The notes beneath the pieces were generated by a model. The model saw nothing but the letters and a program-made list of their open reading frames with translations, ran no database searches and was not told where the DNA came from. Below are positions 1 through 11,700 of a stretch of DNA of 64,000 bases, piece by piece. A program made the translations under genes and the position numbers. The number at the start of each line of letters is the position of its first letter. The first letter of the stretch is position 1. The DNA is from Plantago major (taxonomy: Eukaryota > Streptophyta > Magnoliopsida > Lamiales > Plantaginaceae). The stretch is from assembly GCA_026545765.1 (NCBI GenBank), contig CM048840.1, forward strand, positions 82,054,877 to 82,118,876, in the 5' to 3' direction.

Positions 1-911
1 GCTCTAGAGCTAGACCTAGTTTCAAAGGCAATTACCCGATTTGAGGTAATTGAATCGTTTTGTCTTGTAATCCGAAGATTGACGTTGATTGGGAGATTAT
101 CTACACAGCTTTGGCATTGATTCGTTTTCGTTCTACAATTTCTACCTAGGGTTTGTGACAACGAAGGGTAAAATTGTATCAATCCACTCGAATCTCTATT
201 TTGTGCTTGAGATTATGTTTATTGCTAGTATGATTATTCTTTCGCTTGTCATGAGTAGCTAAACACCCCTATTATGGGGTGGAGACTGATTCAATGCATG
301 CTAGCTAGGGTTTATGTGATTCGAAGTGCATCGGGATTCGATTACTTGTGCCTTTTAGATTAATTACTATTCCTGCTATCACATTTGATGATCTTCCAGA
401 CAAAATCACTGTTAGATTAAGCATTTAATCAATACACCAAAATGTCTTTCGTCTTGCTTGATTTAACAGTTAGTTGCAAACAGTAATAGTAGGTTAGTCA
501 AATTGATTGTAGCCTAGTGAAACTGACGCCTTCATTAGTGCTATTTGTTTTTTAACCCAAGCCTGTGACAACTTGCGTAGTCAATCCCGTGAATCACATA
601 TATCCTGCTAGCTAGCTTGTTGACGTTACCACTCCATAATTTCCCCCATTCATATTTCAATCTCGTTAGTGTCAAATCGGTTTCTAGTAGTTGCAAGCAG
701 TTGTTTACTTTAGTCTATCATCTCGCTGCCGAAGCAAACAAACTTTTACTGCTTTCCGTATTGTTACTTTTGTTCGTAAATTGAAGCTCAGCTTAGTTAA
801 GTCCCTAGAGACCGACCTCGTGGTTAACTCCACTATACTACAGGTTTTCGTAGTGTTGAGGATTAACTCTTGGCTTCTAAACAAATTCAGAACTTTGATT
901 TGACACATCAT
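1..911. other. Unassigned AT-rich repeat-like DNA
   Basis: No coding region is recognisable. The stretch has the look of the non-coding leader or LTR of a plant retrotransposon, with long T-rich tracts and no sustained frame. It abuts Tat-like RNase H coding sequence at about 912 without a recognisable LTR border, primer site or target duplication. It may be a fragment of another LTR element or the 5' part of the same one. I cannot choose between them. Confidence 0.3.
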
Positions 912-1335
912 AATCTATCTTAAAAGCCCTGATGGAGCGGAACTCGACTATGCAATATCTTTGGACTTCAAAATTACAAACAATGAAGCTGAATATGAAG
1001 CACTGGTGGTCGGACTACGTATAGATAAGTCTCTACAAGTCTGAAAACTCAAAGCTTACACGGATTCACAGTTGGTTGAAGCCTAGTTTTCTGGTGCTTT
1101 CGCCACAAAGGGCCCTTCAATAATCAAGTATCTTGATCTACTGAAGCAAGAAGTGAGTCTCTTCGAGGAGTTTACCCTGGAAAAATTTGATAGGGAATGG
1201 AATGAAAGAGCGGACACTCTGGCAAAGTATGCATCCGCAACAGCCGCCTTGGACACAAGAAGAGTCATTCTACTCACAATTAGGAACTCATCTATCATGA
1301 GTCCTACTCTGACCATTATGGTCATTGGAACATGA
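912..1335 (+). pseudogene. Ty3/gypsy (Tat-like) RNase H, decayed
   Basis: Reading the plus strand from about 912 gives an RNase H of the kind found in plant Ty3/gypsy Tat elements. Visible motifs are SPDGAELDYA, NNEAEYEAL, YTDSQLVEA and ERADTLAKYAS, in the expected order. RNase H removes the RNA strand during reverse transcription. In-frame stops near 1042 and 1083 break it, so it cannot make an intact domain. No reverse transcriptase, protease or gag lies upstream in the window. The integrase follows directly, as expected for pol. Family assignment rests on motif recognition only. Confidence 0.7.
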
Positions 1336-1344
1336 AGAAACTGG

Positions 1345-2571
1345 ATGACTGATATCTTTAATTACCTCAAGGACGGATCACTACCCACCGATCCGAAGGA
1401 ATCAAGGAGTGTACAGTGCCGAGCAACCAGGTATTTCATACTTGGAGAGGATTTGTATAAAAAATCCTTCACTGGAACCCATATGAGATGTTTGGATCCA
1501 CAAGAAGCAAGGACAGTGCTTGAGGAAATTCACAGTGGAAGCTGCGGAAGTCATTCTGGTGGGCGGGCTCTTGCTCAAAAGATCATCCGACAAGGTTACT
1601 ACTCGCCCACCATTGACAAAGACTCCGCAGGCTTTGCCCGGAACTGTCCTGATTGTCAGTACTATGCAAACATCCCCCATCGTCCGACACACCCAATGAT
1701 TCCGTCTGTAATAGCATGTCCGTTTGATCAATGGGGGATCGATATTGTCGGACCTTTCCCGAGAGGCACTCAACAGAAGAAATTCTTAATTGTAGCTGTG
1801 GAATATTTCACCAAATGGGTAGAAGCAGAGGCTGTGGCTACTATCACGGAAAGCCGGTGCGGACCTTCATCTGGAAGAACATCATCTGCCACTTTGGCTT
1901 ACCAAGGATTCTTTTCTCGGATAATGGTGCTCAATTTTCTGGCAACAGACTTAAGGAATGGCTGGCTTCCTTCAAAATTGAGCAACGGTTCACATCTGTT
2001 GGATATCCGCAGGCTAACGGACAGGCTGAGTCTGCGAACAAAACAATTATCAAGATCCTGGAGAAATGATCTAGGACCTCTCAGGAGAGTTGGGCGGATG
2101 ACCTAGATGGTGTACTCTGGGCTCATCGCACCATAGCACGGACTGCAACTAGGGAGACTCCTATTGCTCTGGTGTATGACACGAAAGCAGTCATACCAGC
2201 GAAGATTGCGGTCGAAACTATAAGGATCCAAGAGTTTCATGATTCCATCAGGAAGCTCGGATCTATGACCTAGATATGCTAGATCAGAAGAGGACCGATG
2301 CATTGGCTAATATCCATAGATATCAAGCAACTGCAGCCCAGGCCTACAACAAGAATATCCAAGCTAAAGATCTACAGGTCGGAGACCTAGTGCTCTGCAG
2401 AGCTGATATCTTGAGCAATGTTGGGAAACTCAAGCCCAAATGAGAGGGACCTTATAAGATTATTAGAGCTAGAGTGAACGGAAGTTATGAGTTGGAGGAT
2501 GAGCACGGACGCCCGCTCAAGCGTACTTGGAATGCTAAGAACCTTCAAAAGTTCTACGCTCAGGGTTTGTT
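1345..2571 (+). pseudogene. Ty3/gypsy (Tat-like) integrase, frameshifted
   Basis: This is a retrotransposon integrase, which inserts element cDNA into the genome. An HHCC zinc-binding region is visible (HSGSCGSHSGG, then NCPDCQ, about 1530-1660). The catalytic core follows, with DQWGIDIVGPFP (first Asp), ILFSDNGAQF (second Asp) and YPQANGQAES (Glu). A frameshift near 1850 separates the first Asp from the rest. A stop at 2067-2069 and another near 2273 follow. The C-terminal end, with RPLKRTWNAKNLQKFY, reaches about 2560, the usual end of Tat-type pol. It is non-functional as read. Confidence 0.8.
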
Positions 2572-3588
2572 ATTAAGAACTCTGTCAGTTATGTTTTTGT
2601 TACTCTTTTGTCATTGGCCATGCAGCCCACAAGTTGTAATTGAATTTACGGCAAATCAATACAACTTTCATCTTTCGATTAAAACCGAAATTTGATTATT
2701 TACATGGCAAAGAGACTCTAACAACAATCCTGTTTGTACAATAAACAAAAAGTGCACATAATCCCCTTTGTACATGTTACGATCCGATACATCTATTGGG
2801 ATCCACACAACATCTACAATACAACGAAAAAGTCTGTCACATCCTCCAAGATATGCCATAACTTCACCAGGGGATCTCTCAGGCAAAGGAACCCTCGATA
2901 CCCCAATAACATCAATCCTTCCATAAACAACGAATAGTGGAATTTACCTGTAACACGGAAAAATCAAGAATCAGTCTCCGGACATTAAGATTCTGCAAAA
3001 CATCCATTCGTTCGAATCCAAATACGGATCTGACACATTGATCGTACTATGACCCACCCACCAGCAGCTCCTTCGACAGGATAAGCTCCTACCGGGTGGA
3101 TCGCGCATACGACCGATGGGATCGTTCATCGGTTCACTACTCAAAAACAGATCTGACACATTGATCGTACTACGACCCACCCGCCAGCAGCTCCTCGGAC
3201 AGGACAAGCTCCTACCGGGTGGATCGTGCATACGACCGATAGTATCATCTGTCGGTTTGCTACTCAGATCGGAATATTTTCCAAGATCTATGTTTCCTAA
3301 CAACAGATCTTGAGCAACCCATCCCTCTAGACCCACGCCACTCTCAAACTCAAGATGACATGTGCTGATTTGAGAGTGGGCGGGAGTCTCGATGGGGGGA
3401 CTGGTCAGGAAACCATCTTCCCATTAAGACAACTATGTTCAATCTGCCTATTTAATGGTGTCAGATGAATCCGAGCGTGAGAAAGAAGGAAGAAATTTTC
3501 AACAGAATGGAGATTAGAATTGGAATTGTACGATCAATGCAGTTGAGAACTCGGGTGTTTATAGATATGACGAACCAATCAGCGTCCG
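2572..3588. other. Tat element region after pol, interrupted at 3588 by element B
   Basis: No intact gene is seen. It holds a two-copy 123 bp tandem repeat (3027-3268), a purine run near 3391-3402 (CGATGGGGGGAC) that could be a polypurine tract, and on the minus strand TATAAA (3558-3563) with a CCAAT box just upstream. A minus-strand frame of about 85 codons ends near 2668 and is of unknown meaning. The stretch continues at 35058 once element B is removed. It may be spacer between pol and the antisense gene, or the start of an LTR. Confidence 0.45.
3027..3268. repeat. Two-copy tandem repeat, 123 bp unit
   Basis: GATCTGACACATTGATCGTA starts at 3027 and again at 3150. The two units stay similar over their length, including CTCCTACCGGGTGGATCG and CATACGACCGAT. 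A few substitutions separate them. A partial third start (CAGATCGGA) lies near 3266. The copies give an internally repeated minus-strand frame, probably by chance. Confidence 0.8.
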
Positions 3589-4305
3589 TGTTGGTCCAGA
3601 TAACGGCAAAGTAAAAGACTAGAGGGGGGGGGGGGTGAATAGTCTTTTAAAAATTTTGTCGATAAGCACAGTTTCTCAGATATCTGTGAAGATATCTGAT
3701 ACTTAATTTCAGAGAGCGGATAAGTGTAAGTAATTTGCAAGATAAGTAAAGCAAGTAATAGACTGCAGAAAGTAAATAACACAAGTCTTTTTATAGTGGT
3801 ATCTGAAGGTGGCGTAATCCTTCAACTAATCCACTTCGGCCTTTCTCAGACCTAGAATCCACTAAGACAGATAAATGATGTAACCTTACAAATATCTTCT
3901 CTTGATTCCTAAATACACTAGGTTCCCAACCGAGTGTTCCCCCTGAGTTATTCCCCGGCTTTCACAGCCAAGTACTTCCTGTACTCAGAAACCTTTTTGA
4001 GCTATTCCTTAGTTTCCCAAACTAAGTACTTCCTGTGCTCAATAACCTTGGAGTTATTCTTTAGTTTCCCAAACTAAGTACTTCCTGTACTCCACGCCGA
4101 TTAAGGTGTTGGTTAAGGTAAATTGTCAGGTGAGCTTCTTTAATAACTTGTTCAGTTATTCAGATAGCTCTATGAATCAAGTATACTTAATACACTTTGC
4201 AATGTATGGTATCTTATTCTTTACAGACCTAAGTCTATGATAAGTGTTTAAGAGAATGAAACTCAGATATGAAATCTTAGTTCAACTCTTTCACAAATAA
4301 CAATG
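3589..4305 (-). repeat. Element B 3' LTR, distal piece
   Basis: This is the reverse complement of the LTR end. It begins TGTTGGTCCAGATAACGG (the LTR's own ...CCAACA end) and matches the first part of the intact B 5' LTR at 33408-34153. It includes a long G run (poly-C in the LTR sense) and the leader stem-loop array. It is cut at CAATG by the solo LTR. Confidence 0.9.
4301..4305. repeat. Target-site duplication CAATG, left copy of solo LTR
   Basis: CAATG precedes the LTR at 4306 and recurs at 6028-6032 directly after it. The surrounding B LTR is continuous once the insertion is removed. Confidence 0.9.
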
Positions 4306-5066
4306 TGTTGGGAAATTTCTTGAGAAATTTGTTAGGAATTTTGTAAGATATTTTGTTAAGAATATCTGTTTAGTTTTGATCAGCAACATGATGACTTATC
4401 TTAGTCTCAGGATGGTAATTAGTACTCTTGGTTCACTTGAACATTGTAAAAGAGGAAACCCACTAAGTATGATAGTCTAGCTAATCTTGTATAGGATGTT
4501 AGGTCTCAAAATGTAATTTTTATTTTATGAAGAGAAGACCAAGAAGAAGACATCCAAGCAGAACAAGCTCAACGACATTGAAGACTTGAAGAAACTGCGC
4601 AAGATTACTGAAACTGTTGTTCAGATACCTTAGCCAGATATCTTGAAGACACGAATAGTTTCAAACAAACTGTGTCACAAGAGATATCTGAGAAATAAGA
4701 GACATATCTGAAAACAAGGAAAGTGTCCACAGATATCTATTCTCAGATACCTTGAGCATTAACCACATTCCTGAAAAAGAAATATATATTGCAAACAAAG
4801 TTGTTTCAATAAATAAGTGGTATCTGAAGATTGAAGATAAGGACGTGCAAAGAATCAGATAACACTAGTCTCTGATACAAAGCATAGTTCCGTTGACACT
4901 ACAGGACAAAAAGTATAGTACAATGCATTTAATGCACGGACAGAGATGTCTGAATAAAAGCAACGACTTCAAGAAGAAGACAAAGCACTCTAAAGATTAC
5001 TATACAGATATCAATAGTTTGAATTTGAGCTTAATGGATACTATTCAAACGGCACTCAAATTCATC

Positions 5067-5074
5067 TATAAATA
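5067..5074 (+). promoter_or_regulatory. LTR TATA box
   Basis: TATAAATA lies in the context TTCATCTATAAATATCAACA. The same site is conserved at 19720-19727, 46850-46857, 61200-61207 and on the minus strand at 34336-34329. It probably sets the U3/R border about 30 bp downstream. Confidence 0.7.
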
Positions 5075-5460
5075 TCAACACTTAGACTGCTTGAGAAGAC
5101 ACACCTTGAACTGCATAAAAACGCTGAACATCTTACTCTCTCAAAGCAACTTACTTACTCACAAAGCTTTCTGTTGCGACCAAAGCATTTGATCTTGAGT
5201 AACACTGAAGTTCTAAGTGTTCTGATCCTAAACAAGCAAAGCTATATGTGAAGGAGTTAAATCAAAAGATCAACTATCTGAGATTCATTCTCTTGAACAG
5301 ATATCATAAGACTTGGGTCAGTAAAATCGAACAAGATACCATACGCTGTAAAGTGTATTAAGTACCTTGATTTACAGAGCTATCTGAATAACTGAATAAG
5401 TTATTAAAGAAGCTCATCTGACAACTCAAACCAAAACCAACACCATAACTGGCGTGGAGT

Positions 5461-5690
5461 ACAGGAAGTACTTAGTTTGAAAAATCAGGGAATAACTCCA
5501 AGGTTACCGGAGTATAGGAAGTACTTGATTTGGGAAACTAAGGAATAACTCCAAGGTTATTGAGTATAGGAAATACTTAGCTTGGGAAGCTAGGGAATAA
5601 CTCAAAGGTTTCTGAGTATAGGAAGTACTTGGCTGAGAAAGCCGGGGAACAACTCAGGGGGAACATTTGGTTGGGAACCAATTGTTAAGA
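5461..5690 (+). repeat. Leader stem-loop array in solo LTR
   Basis: Five related units of about 45-65 bp each begin near a GTACTT motif and are followed by a short inverted repeat. Examples are CTTAGCTTGGGAAGCTAGGG, TTGGCTGAGAAAGCC and TTTGGTTGGGAACCAA. The paired arms differ between units while pairing is mostly kept. They lie downstream of the TATA box, so would be in the RNA leader. Confidence 0.65.
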
Positions 5691-6027
5691 ATCTTAGAAT
5701 AGGTTTATTGTAAGGTGAACTCAATTATCTGTTCTAGTGGATTCTAGGTCTCTGATAGACCAAAGTGGATTAGTTGGAGGATTACGCCACCTCCAGATAC
5801 CACTATACTTGTTGTGTTATTTACCTTTCTGTATTTACATTTCAGCAACACACACACACATTTTAACTGTTTCTGCACTTATCTTTATTAAGTCTTCCGC
5901 GCTCTGATTCTAAGTATCAGATATCTATTCAGATATCTGAGAAATAGTTTTTATCGACAAAAGTTTTAAAAGACTATTCACCCCCCCCCCCCTCTAGTCT
6001 TTTACTTTGCCGTTATCTGGACCAACA

Positions 6028-6317
6028 CAATGCTTGTTAAGGATCAGGAGACTTAGAACTTTTGTGCTACTTAGAATCAAGAGCTTTGGTCGCAACAGAA
6101 AGCTTGAAGGTAAGTAGTATGCTTGAGAGAGCTTGTGTGAGTATTCAGTGTTCTTGGTGTAAGTTCTGTGTGTTCTAAGGTGTCTTCTCAAGCAGTCTAA
6201 GTATTGATATTTATAGATGAATTTGAGTGCCGTTTGAATAGTATCCGTTAGGCTTAACTCAATTTCAAACTATTGATATCTAAGTATAGTACTGTAGCAG
6301 GTTTGTCTTCTTTTTCA
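6028..6317 (-). repeat. Element B 3' LTR, middle piece, with right copy of CAATG
   Basis: It starts with the second CAATG (6028-6032) and continues the B LTR exactly where it stopped at 4305. It ends inside a T-rich tract (CTTCTTTTTCA) where element A gag sequence begins. The last 141 bp or so (6177-6317) recur at 19933-20074, so this part of the LTR flanks element A on both sides. Confidence 0.85.
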
Positions 6318-8773
6318 TGCACCCATTCTCAAACCAGAGAATTACGAGAAATGGAAAAATAACATGATGCTCCACCTTGAAGCCATAAGTGACGAAATGA
6401 TCGAAGTGATAAAGAATGGCCCAATAGTCATTCAACAACTCAAACAAGTCATGGAGGTTTCTAATGGTAGAGACAGATATCAAAGCGAAGGATCTTCACA
6501 AACCGATGCGTCAACAAGTGGGAGATCTACTAGTCAAGTTATTTACGAACCAAAGCCCAGAGAACTCTGGACATCGGAAGATGCCAAGAGAAATTGTCTG
6601 GATGGTCAAGCTCGTAATATCATCATCAGATCGACACATCTGATGTAAAGCGTAGGGTGCTAAACGGCGAAAGTTTCCGGCAATGATTGAAGAAATCATG
6701 CGGAACCGAAAACCAAGGAAAACAAGTTCGAAGTTCTAAAGTTGAAATTTCAAAATTTCAAACAAGGTCCCACTGAAACTCTGGAACAACTTGATTTCAG
6801 GTTTACCACTCTCATGAGTGATATGGCAGCACTTGGGGAAAGCAACAGATACTCCCAGTCAGAGAAGATTAAGACTATTATCAGAAGTCTTAACCACAAC
6901 TGGGAGCATACTAAATTCTTTTATTTTAACCAAGGTATGCCAAATATCACTCCAGTGGAACTTTTCTCTCATCTTGCTACGGTTGATTATGAGACAACTC
7001 AGAGAGAACAAACAACTGAAAAGTTGCAGAATGTTGCTCTAATAACTCAAGGAACTTCTGAAAAGAAGAAAAGCAAGGAGGAGACTGAGGATGCTCTTGC
7101 TGCAAAGCAAATGAGCAAATTTGTCAGTCGAGAAATTGAGAGAAGAAAAGCCAAAGAGAAGCTGAAAAAGCATCTAGGCTCAAACTATCACCAGTACAAA
7201 AATATGCAAAGCTCGCTGAACAAGCCATTTCGAAAGCATCATGTCTTGAGGCGAATTGGAAACGATATCTGTTTCTATTGTCAGAAACCTGGCCACTTCA
7301 AGAAGGATTGTCCTGCCCTCAAAAAACTAAGGACAGGTGACAAGAAAGAGAGGAGGATCTTCAGAAGAAGCTAGAAAGCTTTGTTAACTGAAGAAAGAAA
7401 GAAAATCCAAACTCAACTGGATGCTCTAGACGTTGAGACAGATTCTGAAGATGACAATTCAGATGACTCAACCTTACCATCACCAGAATTATGTGGAGTT
7501 ACTCATGATATAATCGACTTGACCTCAAGAAGAATGAAATGTGTGGAGTTGTTGAAATTGTGTCGGACATCTCCAACATAGAAAACTGTCTTATGGCTGA
7601 TGAGGTAACACATACTTCTTATCCTTATGAAAGTGATGAAGAGGAAATAAAAAATCTAGAAAATCTCAGGAAAGAACTTGATATCTATGAAAGAGAATTT
7701 CTAATGATCCGAGCTAGAGTCGAAAACCTTGAAGAAGAAAAGAATTCTCTTGCAAAGGAAAATTCTCAATTAGTTAAAGTATCTGAGAGAAAGGATGCTG
7801 AAAATGCATTTCTCAAAGCTCAGATATCTGAGACTGAAAAGTCACATAAAGAAGCAATGGCTGAATTAAAAAAGAAATATGAAGATCTTCTTTCTGAGAA
7901 CAAGGAACTCAAGAAGAAAGAATTATCTTTTCAATCTTATGCCAAAGCTAGTGACACTCTTACTGAAGTACAATCTTACTTAAGAGATCCTTCAGAAAAA
8001 AAAGGACTTGGGCTGAATACACAGGCAGATTGTTCTATCACTCTGAATAAGAATAAGGAGAGAAGAACATTTGTAAGTACTCAGCAAGACGGTTCCCATG
8101 CAATCTATAACATCGGTGAGAAGACAAAGATTGTTGACAAAGGAAAGGCAGTTGCGACTAAACCTTTGTGGGAAAAACAAGTCAAAAACAAAACTGTTGG
8201 GCACGTCTCTGAAAAGTGTAAACACCCACAGTGCTATGTCTCTCAAAAAGGTAGAATTGCAGGAGCTGGCAAATTCTCCCATGTCACTTTTTCTGAAAAG
8301 AAATTGGACCAACCAGAGACTAGCAAAGCTGCTGAGAAAAGATCTCAGATAGCTTCAAGTGCTCGAAACGGTATTGGCTACAAAGGCATCGGAAAACAAC
8401 TTGCTCATGAGTACAAGCAGGAGCAAGAACGATGGCTGAAAGCTAGAATTGCTCAAAGCAATTATCAGAAGTGGAAGTTAAATCAAGCCACTGAAAATCT
8501 GAATGCCAGGGCTAGAAGAAATCTGGCAAGAAAGGCTAAGTTTGCTGAAAAGCAAACTCAGAAACCTGACAGGTATCTGAAAGCATCATATGGAGCACCT
8601 AGGAACACACCAAGGAAGAAAATAATTCTTACTAATGATAACATTCATTCAAATAGAATCCTCCTTACGTTCCTGTCAGACAAAAGCATATTTAAAAGAA
8701 ATTCATACAAAAATGGATTCCTACTGGAAGAACTTTTAATTCTGACGGTTCCATCAAAGATATGAGAACCTAA
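6318..8773 (+). pseudogene. gag: Element A gag (capsid/nucleocapsid with long linker), truncated and frameshifted
   Basis: Gag forms the particle that packages element RNA. The start is lost: B and C begin with ATGTCT, and A enters near codon 6 (PENYEKWKNNM). The copia-type gag core runs to about 7200, followed by one zinc knuckle, CX2CX4HX4C (CFYCQKPGHFKKDC, 7270-7311). A Glu/Lys-rich region at about 7640-7990 looks like a coiled coil, and a basic segment follows. Breaks occur near 6645-6740, at 7372-7374 (TAG), near 7535 and near 8650. The TAA at 8771-8773 is at the same place in all three copies and may be a genuine gag end. Confidence 0.8.
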
Positions 8774-11700
8774 TCTCCTGTTTCCTGTTGTGTGCAGAAT
8801 GCTTCCTGGACTAAAGCACAATGGCTATTTGATAGTGGATGCGGAAAGCACATGACAGGAGACAAAGCAAATCTGGTTGATTACAAAGCTTGCAACACAG
8901 GACCAGATATCAGATTTGGTGGAGGAGAATTAAATCCCTCTCTGGGATTTGGCAACGTCAAATTGGGGACTTTAACAATCACTGACGTATTACATGTTAA
9001 GGATTTGAAATATAATCTATTTAGCATGAGCGGTTTAGAGACAAAGGTTTTACTATAAAATTCAAAGCTAAATACTGCAAACTAATTGACAATGAGTCAA
9101 AGCAGACAGTCTTAGTTGGTCGGCGGAAAGGCAGTCTTTATGTTGCCGATTGGGCATCTGCCACAACTGAAGAATGTCTCATGGTGAGTCAATCTGGTCA
9201 CCTGAAGAAACCTTTGGTTATGGCACAAAAGAATGAGTCACTTGAACTTCAAAACTCTGAATAGACTTGCGAGAAAGAGTTAGTGGTTGGCCTTCCCAAT
9301 AACTTTCGAGAAAAGGTATCTGTACACTTTGTCGGATGGGAAACAATCTAAGATCTCTTTCAAGTCCAAAATCGGACACTCTAGTGTTAGACCAACGCAA
9401 CTTTTACATGGATCTTTTGAATCATCCGTAACTAGTTATGCGGGAAAGAAGTATGAATGCAGTTGTTGTAGATGACTTCTCAAGATTCACTTGGGTTGTC
9501 TTTACGAAACACAAATCGATGCGAGGTGGAGATACCAAACATCTTTGAAAAAGCTTGAAGTCATGAAAATGACAAGATATCTGCAATCGAGAGCGGACCA
9601 TGGTCTTGAGTTTGTCAACCAGTACATAAAGGAGTTTTGTACCTGCAAAGGTATACAACACCAACTTTCCTCTGTAAGAACACCTCAACAAAATGGTGTT
9701 GCAGAAAGGAAAAACAGAACCCTTAAAGAAGCTGCAAGGACAATGCTAGCTGACACTGAAATAAGTAAAATTTATTGGGTTGAAGCTGTAAACACAGCTT
9801 GCTACACTCAAAACAGATGCTTGATAAACAAATACCATGACAAGACCCCCTATGAAATCTTAGTTGGTAGACCCCCTAATATCAAACATCTGAGAGTATT
9901 TGGTTGTAAATGTTTCGTTCTAAACAATGGGAAAGATTATATGAGAACATTTCAACCAAAGGCAGATGAAGGTGTATTTCTTGGTTATTCCACGAATAGC
10001 AAAGCCTACAGAATATACAACAAAAGAACAAAGAAAATTGAAGAATCAGTTCATGTTGTATTCTATGAAGGAAGTAAGAAAACACCTTCTATTGATGAAC
10101 TCTCAGAAAGGTTCAAAGAACTATTGCTGAGGGATTCTGAAGAAGAATCCTCAGAAAGGAGAAACATCATTATGGAAAGTGAGGATGACTCTGACGTAGA
10201 AAAGCTTGAAAAGCCTAGTAACAACAAGATGACTCACAGACATGATGAGGAATTTCCTATGAGTTTTCCAGAAATGGAGCAGTTCTTGAGAACCTTCATC
10301 ATGAAGAGGTATGAAAATAAGAATCTTTGAAATGCATGTTCCAGATATCTCTAACACTGAAAAAGTGTCAGATATCCATGACATTTCCCATATGTCAGAT
10401 ATCTCAGATACTGAAAAAGTATCAAATCAAAATCTTAGTGATTCACATTCAGATCACGTGGATATTGATCCTACTAGCACTAAACCTATGATGAGATGGA
10501 TCAAAGATCATCCTACAAAGGATATAATTGGACCAATTAATCAGGGTGTTAGGACTAGGAGAGCAATAGCTGAAACTGCTAACTCTCTCTTTTGATGTTT
10601 CATCTCAAATATTGAACCTAAAAATATAGAAGAAGCATTAGGAGACCAAGACTGGATCTCTGCAATGCAAGAAGAGTTGGATCAATTTGAGAGAAACAAA
10701 GTCTGGAAACTAGTTCCATTTATAGAAGGAATATATGTGATTGGAACTAAATGGGTTTTCAGAAACAAGATGAATGAATCTGGTGAAATAACCAGAAACA
10801 AAGCAAGATTGGTTGCCAAGGGATTTACTCAGACTGAAGGCTTAGATTTTGACGAGTCATATGCACCAGTTGCCAGATTGGATGCAATAAGACTCTTTCT
10901 AGCCTTTGCAGTTCATAAAGATTTTAAAGTTTATCAGATGGATGTCAAAAGTGCTTTCTTGAACGGTGAACTTGCAGAAGAAGTTTATGTTGAGCAACCA
11001 CCTGGCTTTGAAGTTTCATCAGAAAGTAGAATGGTCTATAAACTACAGAAAGCTCTGTATGGACTGAAACAGGCTCCAAGAGCATGGTATGACACTTTGG
11101 CCAAGTACCTTCTGGAAAGTGGTTTCAAGAAAGGTGAAGTTGATAAAACTTTATTTACCTTAAATCATGACGGGAAACTACTCTTAGTTCAAGTATATGT
11201 TGATGACATCATATTTGGATCTAAGGACAAGCAACTTTGTAATGACTTTGCAAATCTCATGAAAAGCAAGTTTGAGATGAGCATGATGGGAGAATTGAAT
11301 TATTTCCTAGGATTGCAAGTCAAGCAACTCAATGATGGAATATTCATTAGTCAAACAAAGTATGCAAAAGATATGCTCACAAAATTCAATCTTAAGCCTT
11401 CTGAGAAGAATGCTAAGATACCTATGAGCATTGGAACCAAAATGACCTATACTGAATCAGATAAAAGTGTTGAAGAACATAAGTATAGGAAATTGATAGG
11501 TTCACTACTTTACCTCACTGCAAGTAGACCTGATATTCAATATGACGTTGGTGTATGTGCTAGATTTCAGACAAATCCAATGCAAACACACTACAACATT
11601 GCTATGAAAAATATTAAGGTATGTAAAGGGTACAGTAGATGTAGGATTGTGGTATCCTAAAGAAAGTGGATTGAGTTTAGCTGGGTACTCGGGACCGATT

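Larger units (their letters stand above)
4306..6027 (+). mobile_element. Solo LTR of the SIRE-like family, inserted in the element B LTR
   Basis: This is a full 1,722 bp LTR, from TGTTGGGAAATTTC to GTTATCTGGACCAACA, flanked by CAATG on both sides. There is no internal region, as expected after recombination between the two LTRs of a former full element. Its first bases match the 3' LTR of element A rather than those of B or C. A TATA box (TATAAATA, 5067-5074) suggests transcription begins near 5100. The leader stem-loop array follows at about 5461-5690. Confidence 0.92.

Noticed and set aside
1345..2106. A functional integrase gene
   Set aside because: The catalytic core crosses a frameshift near 1850 and carries later stops. 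RT, protease and gag are absent.
4893..5192. Short plus-strand frame in the solo LTR leader
   Set aside because: It spans the TATA box and start region and is not conserved as a frame in the other LTRs.
7992..8312. Minus-strand open frame of about 106 codons within element A gag, with similar ones in C and B
   Set aside because: It is the mirror of a conserved Lys/Glu-rich gag linker. It recurs only because the gag frame is conserved.
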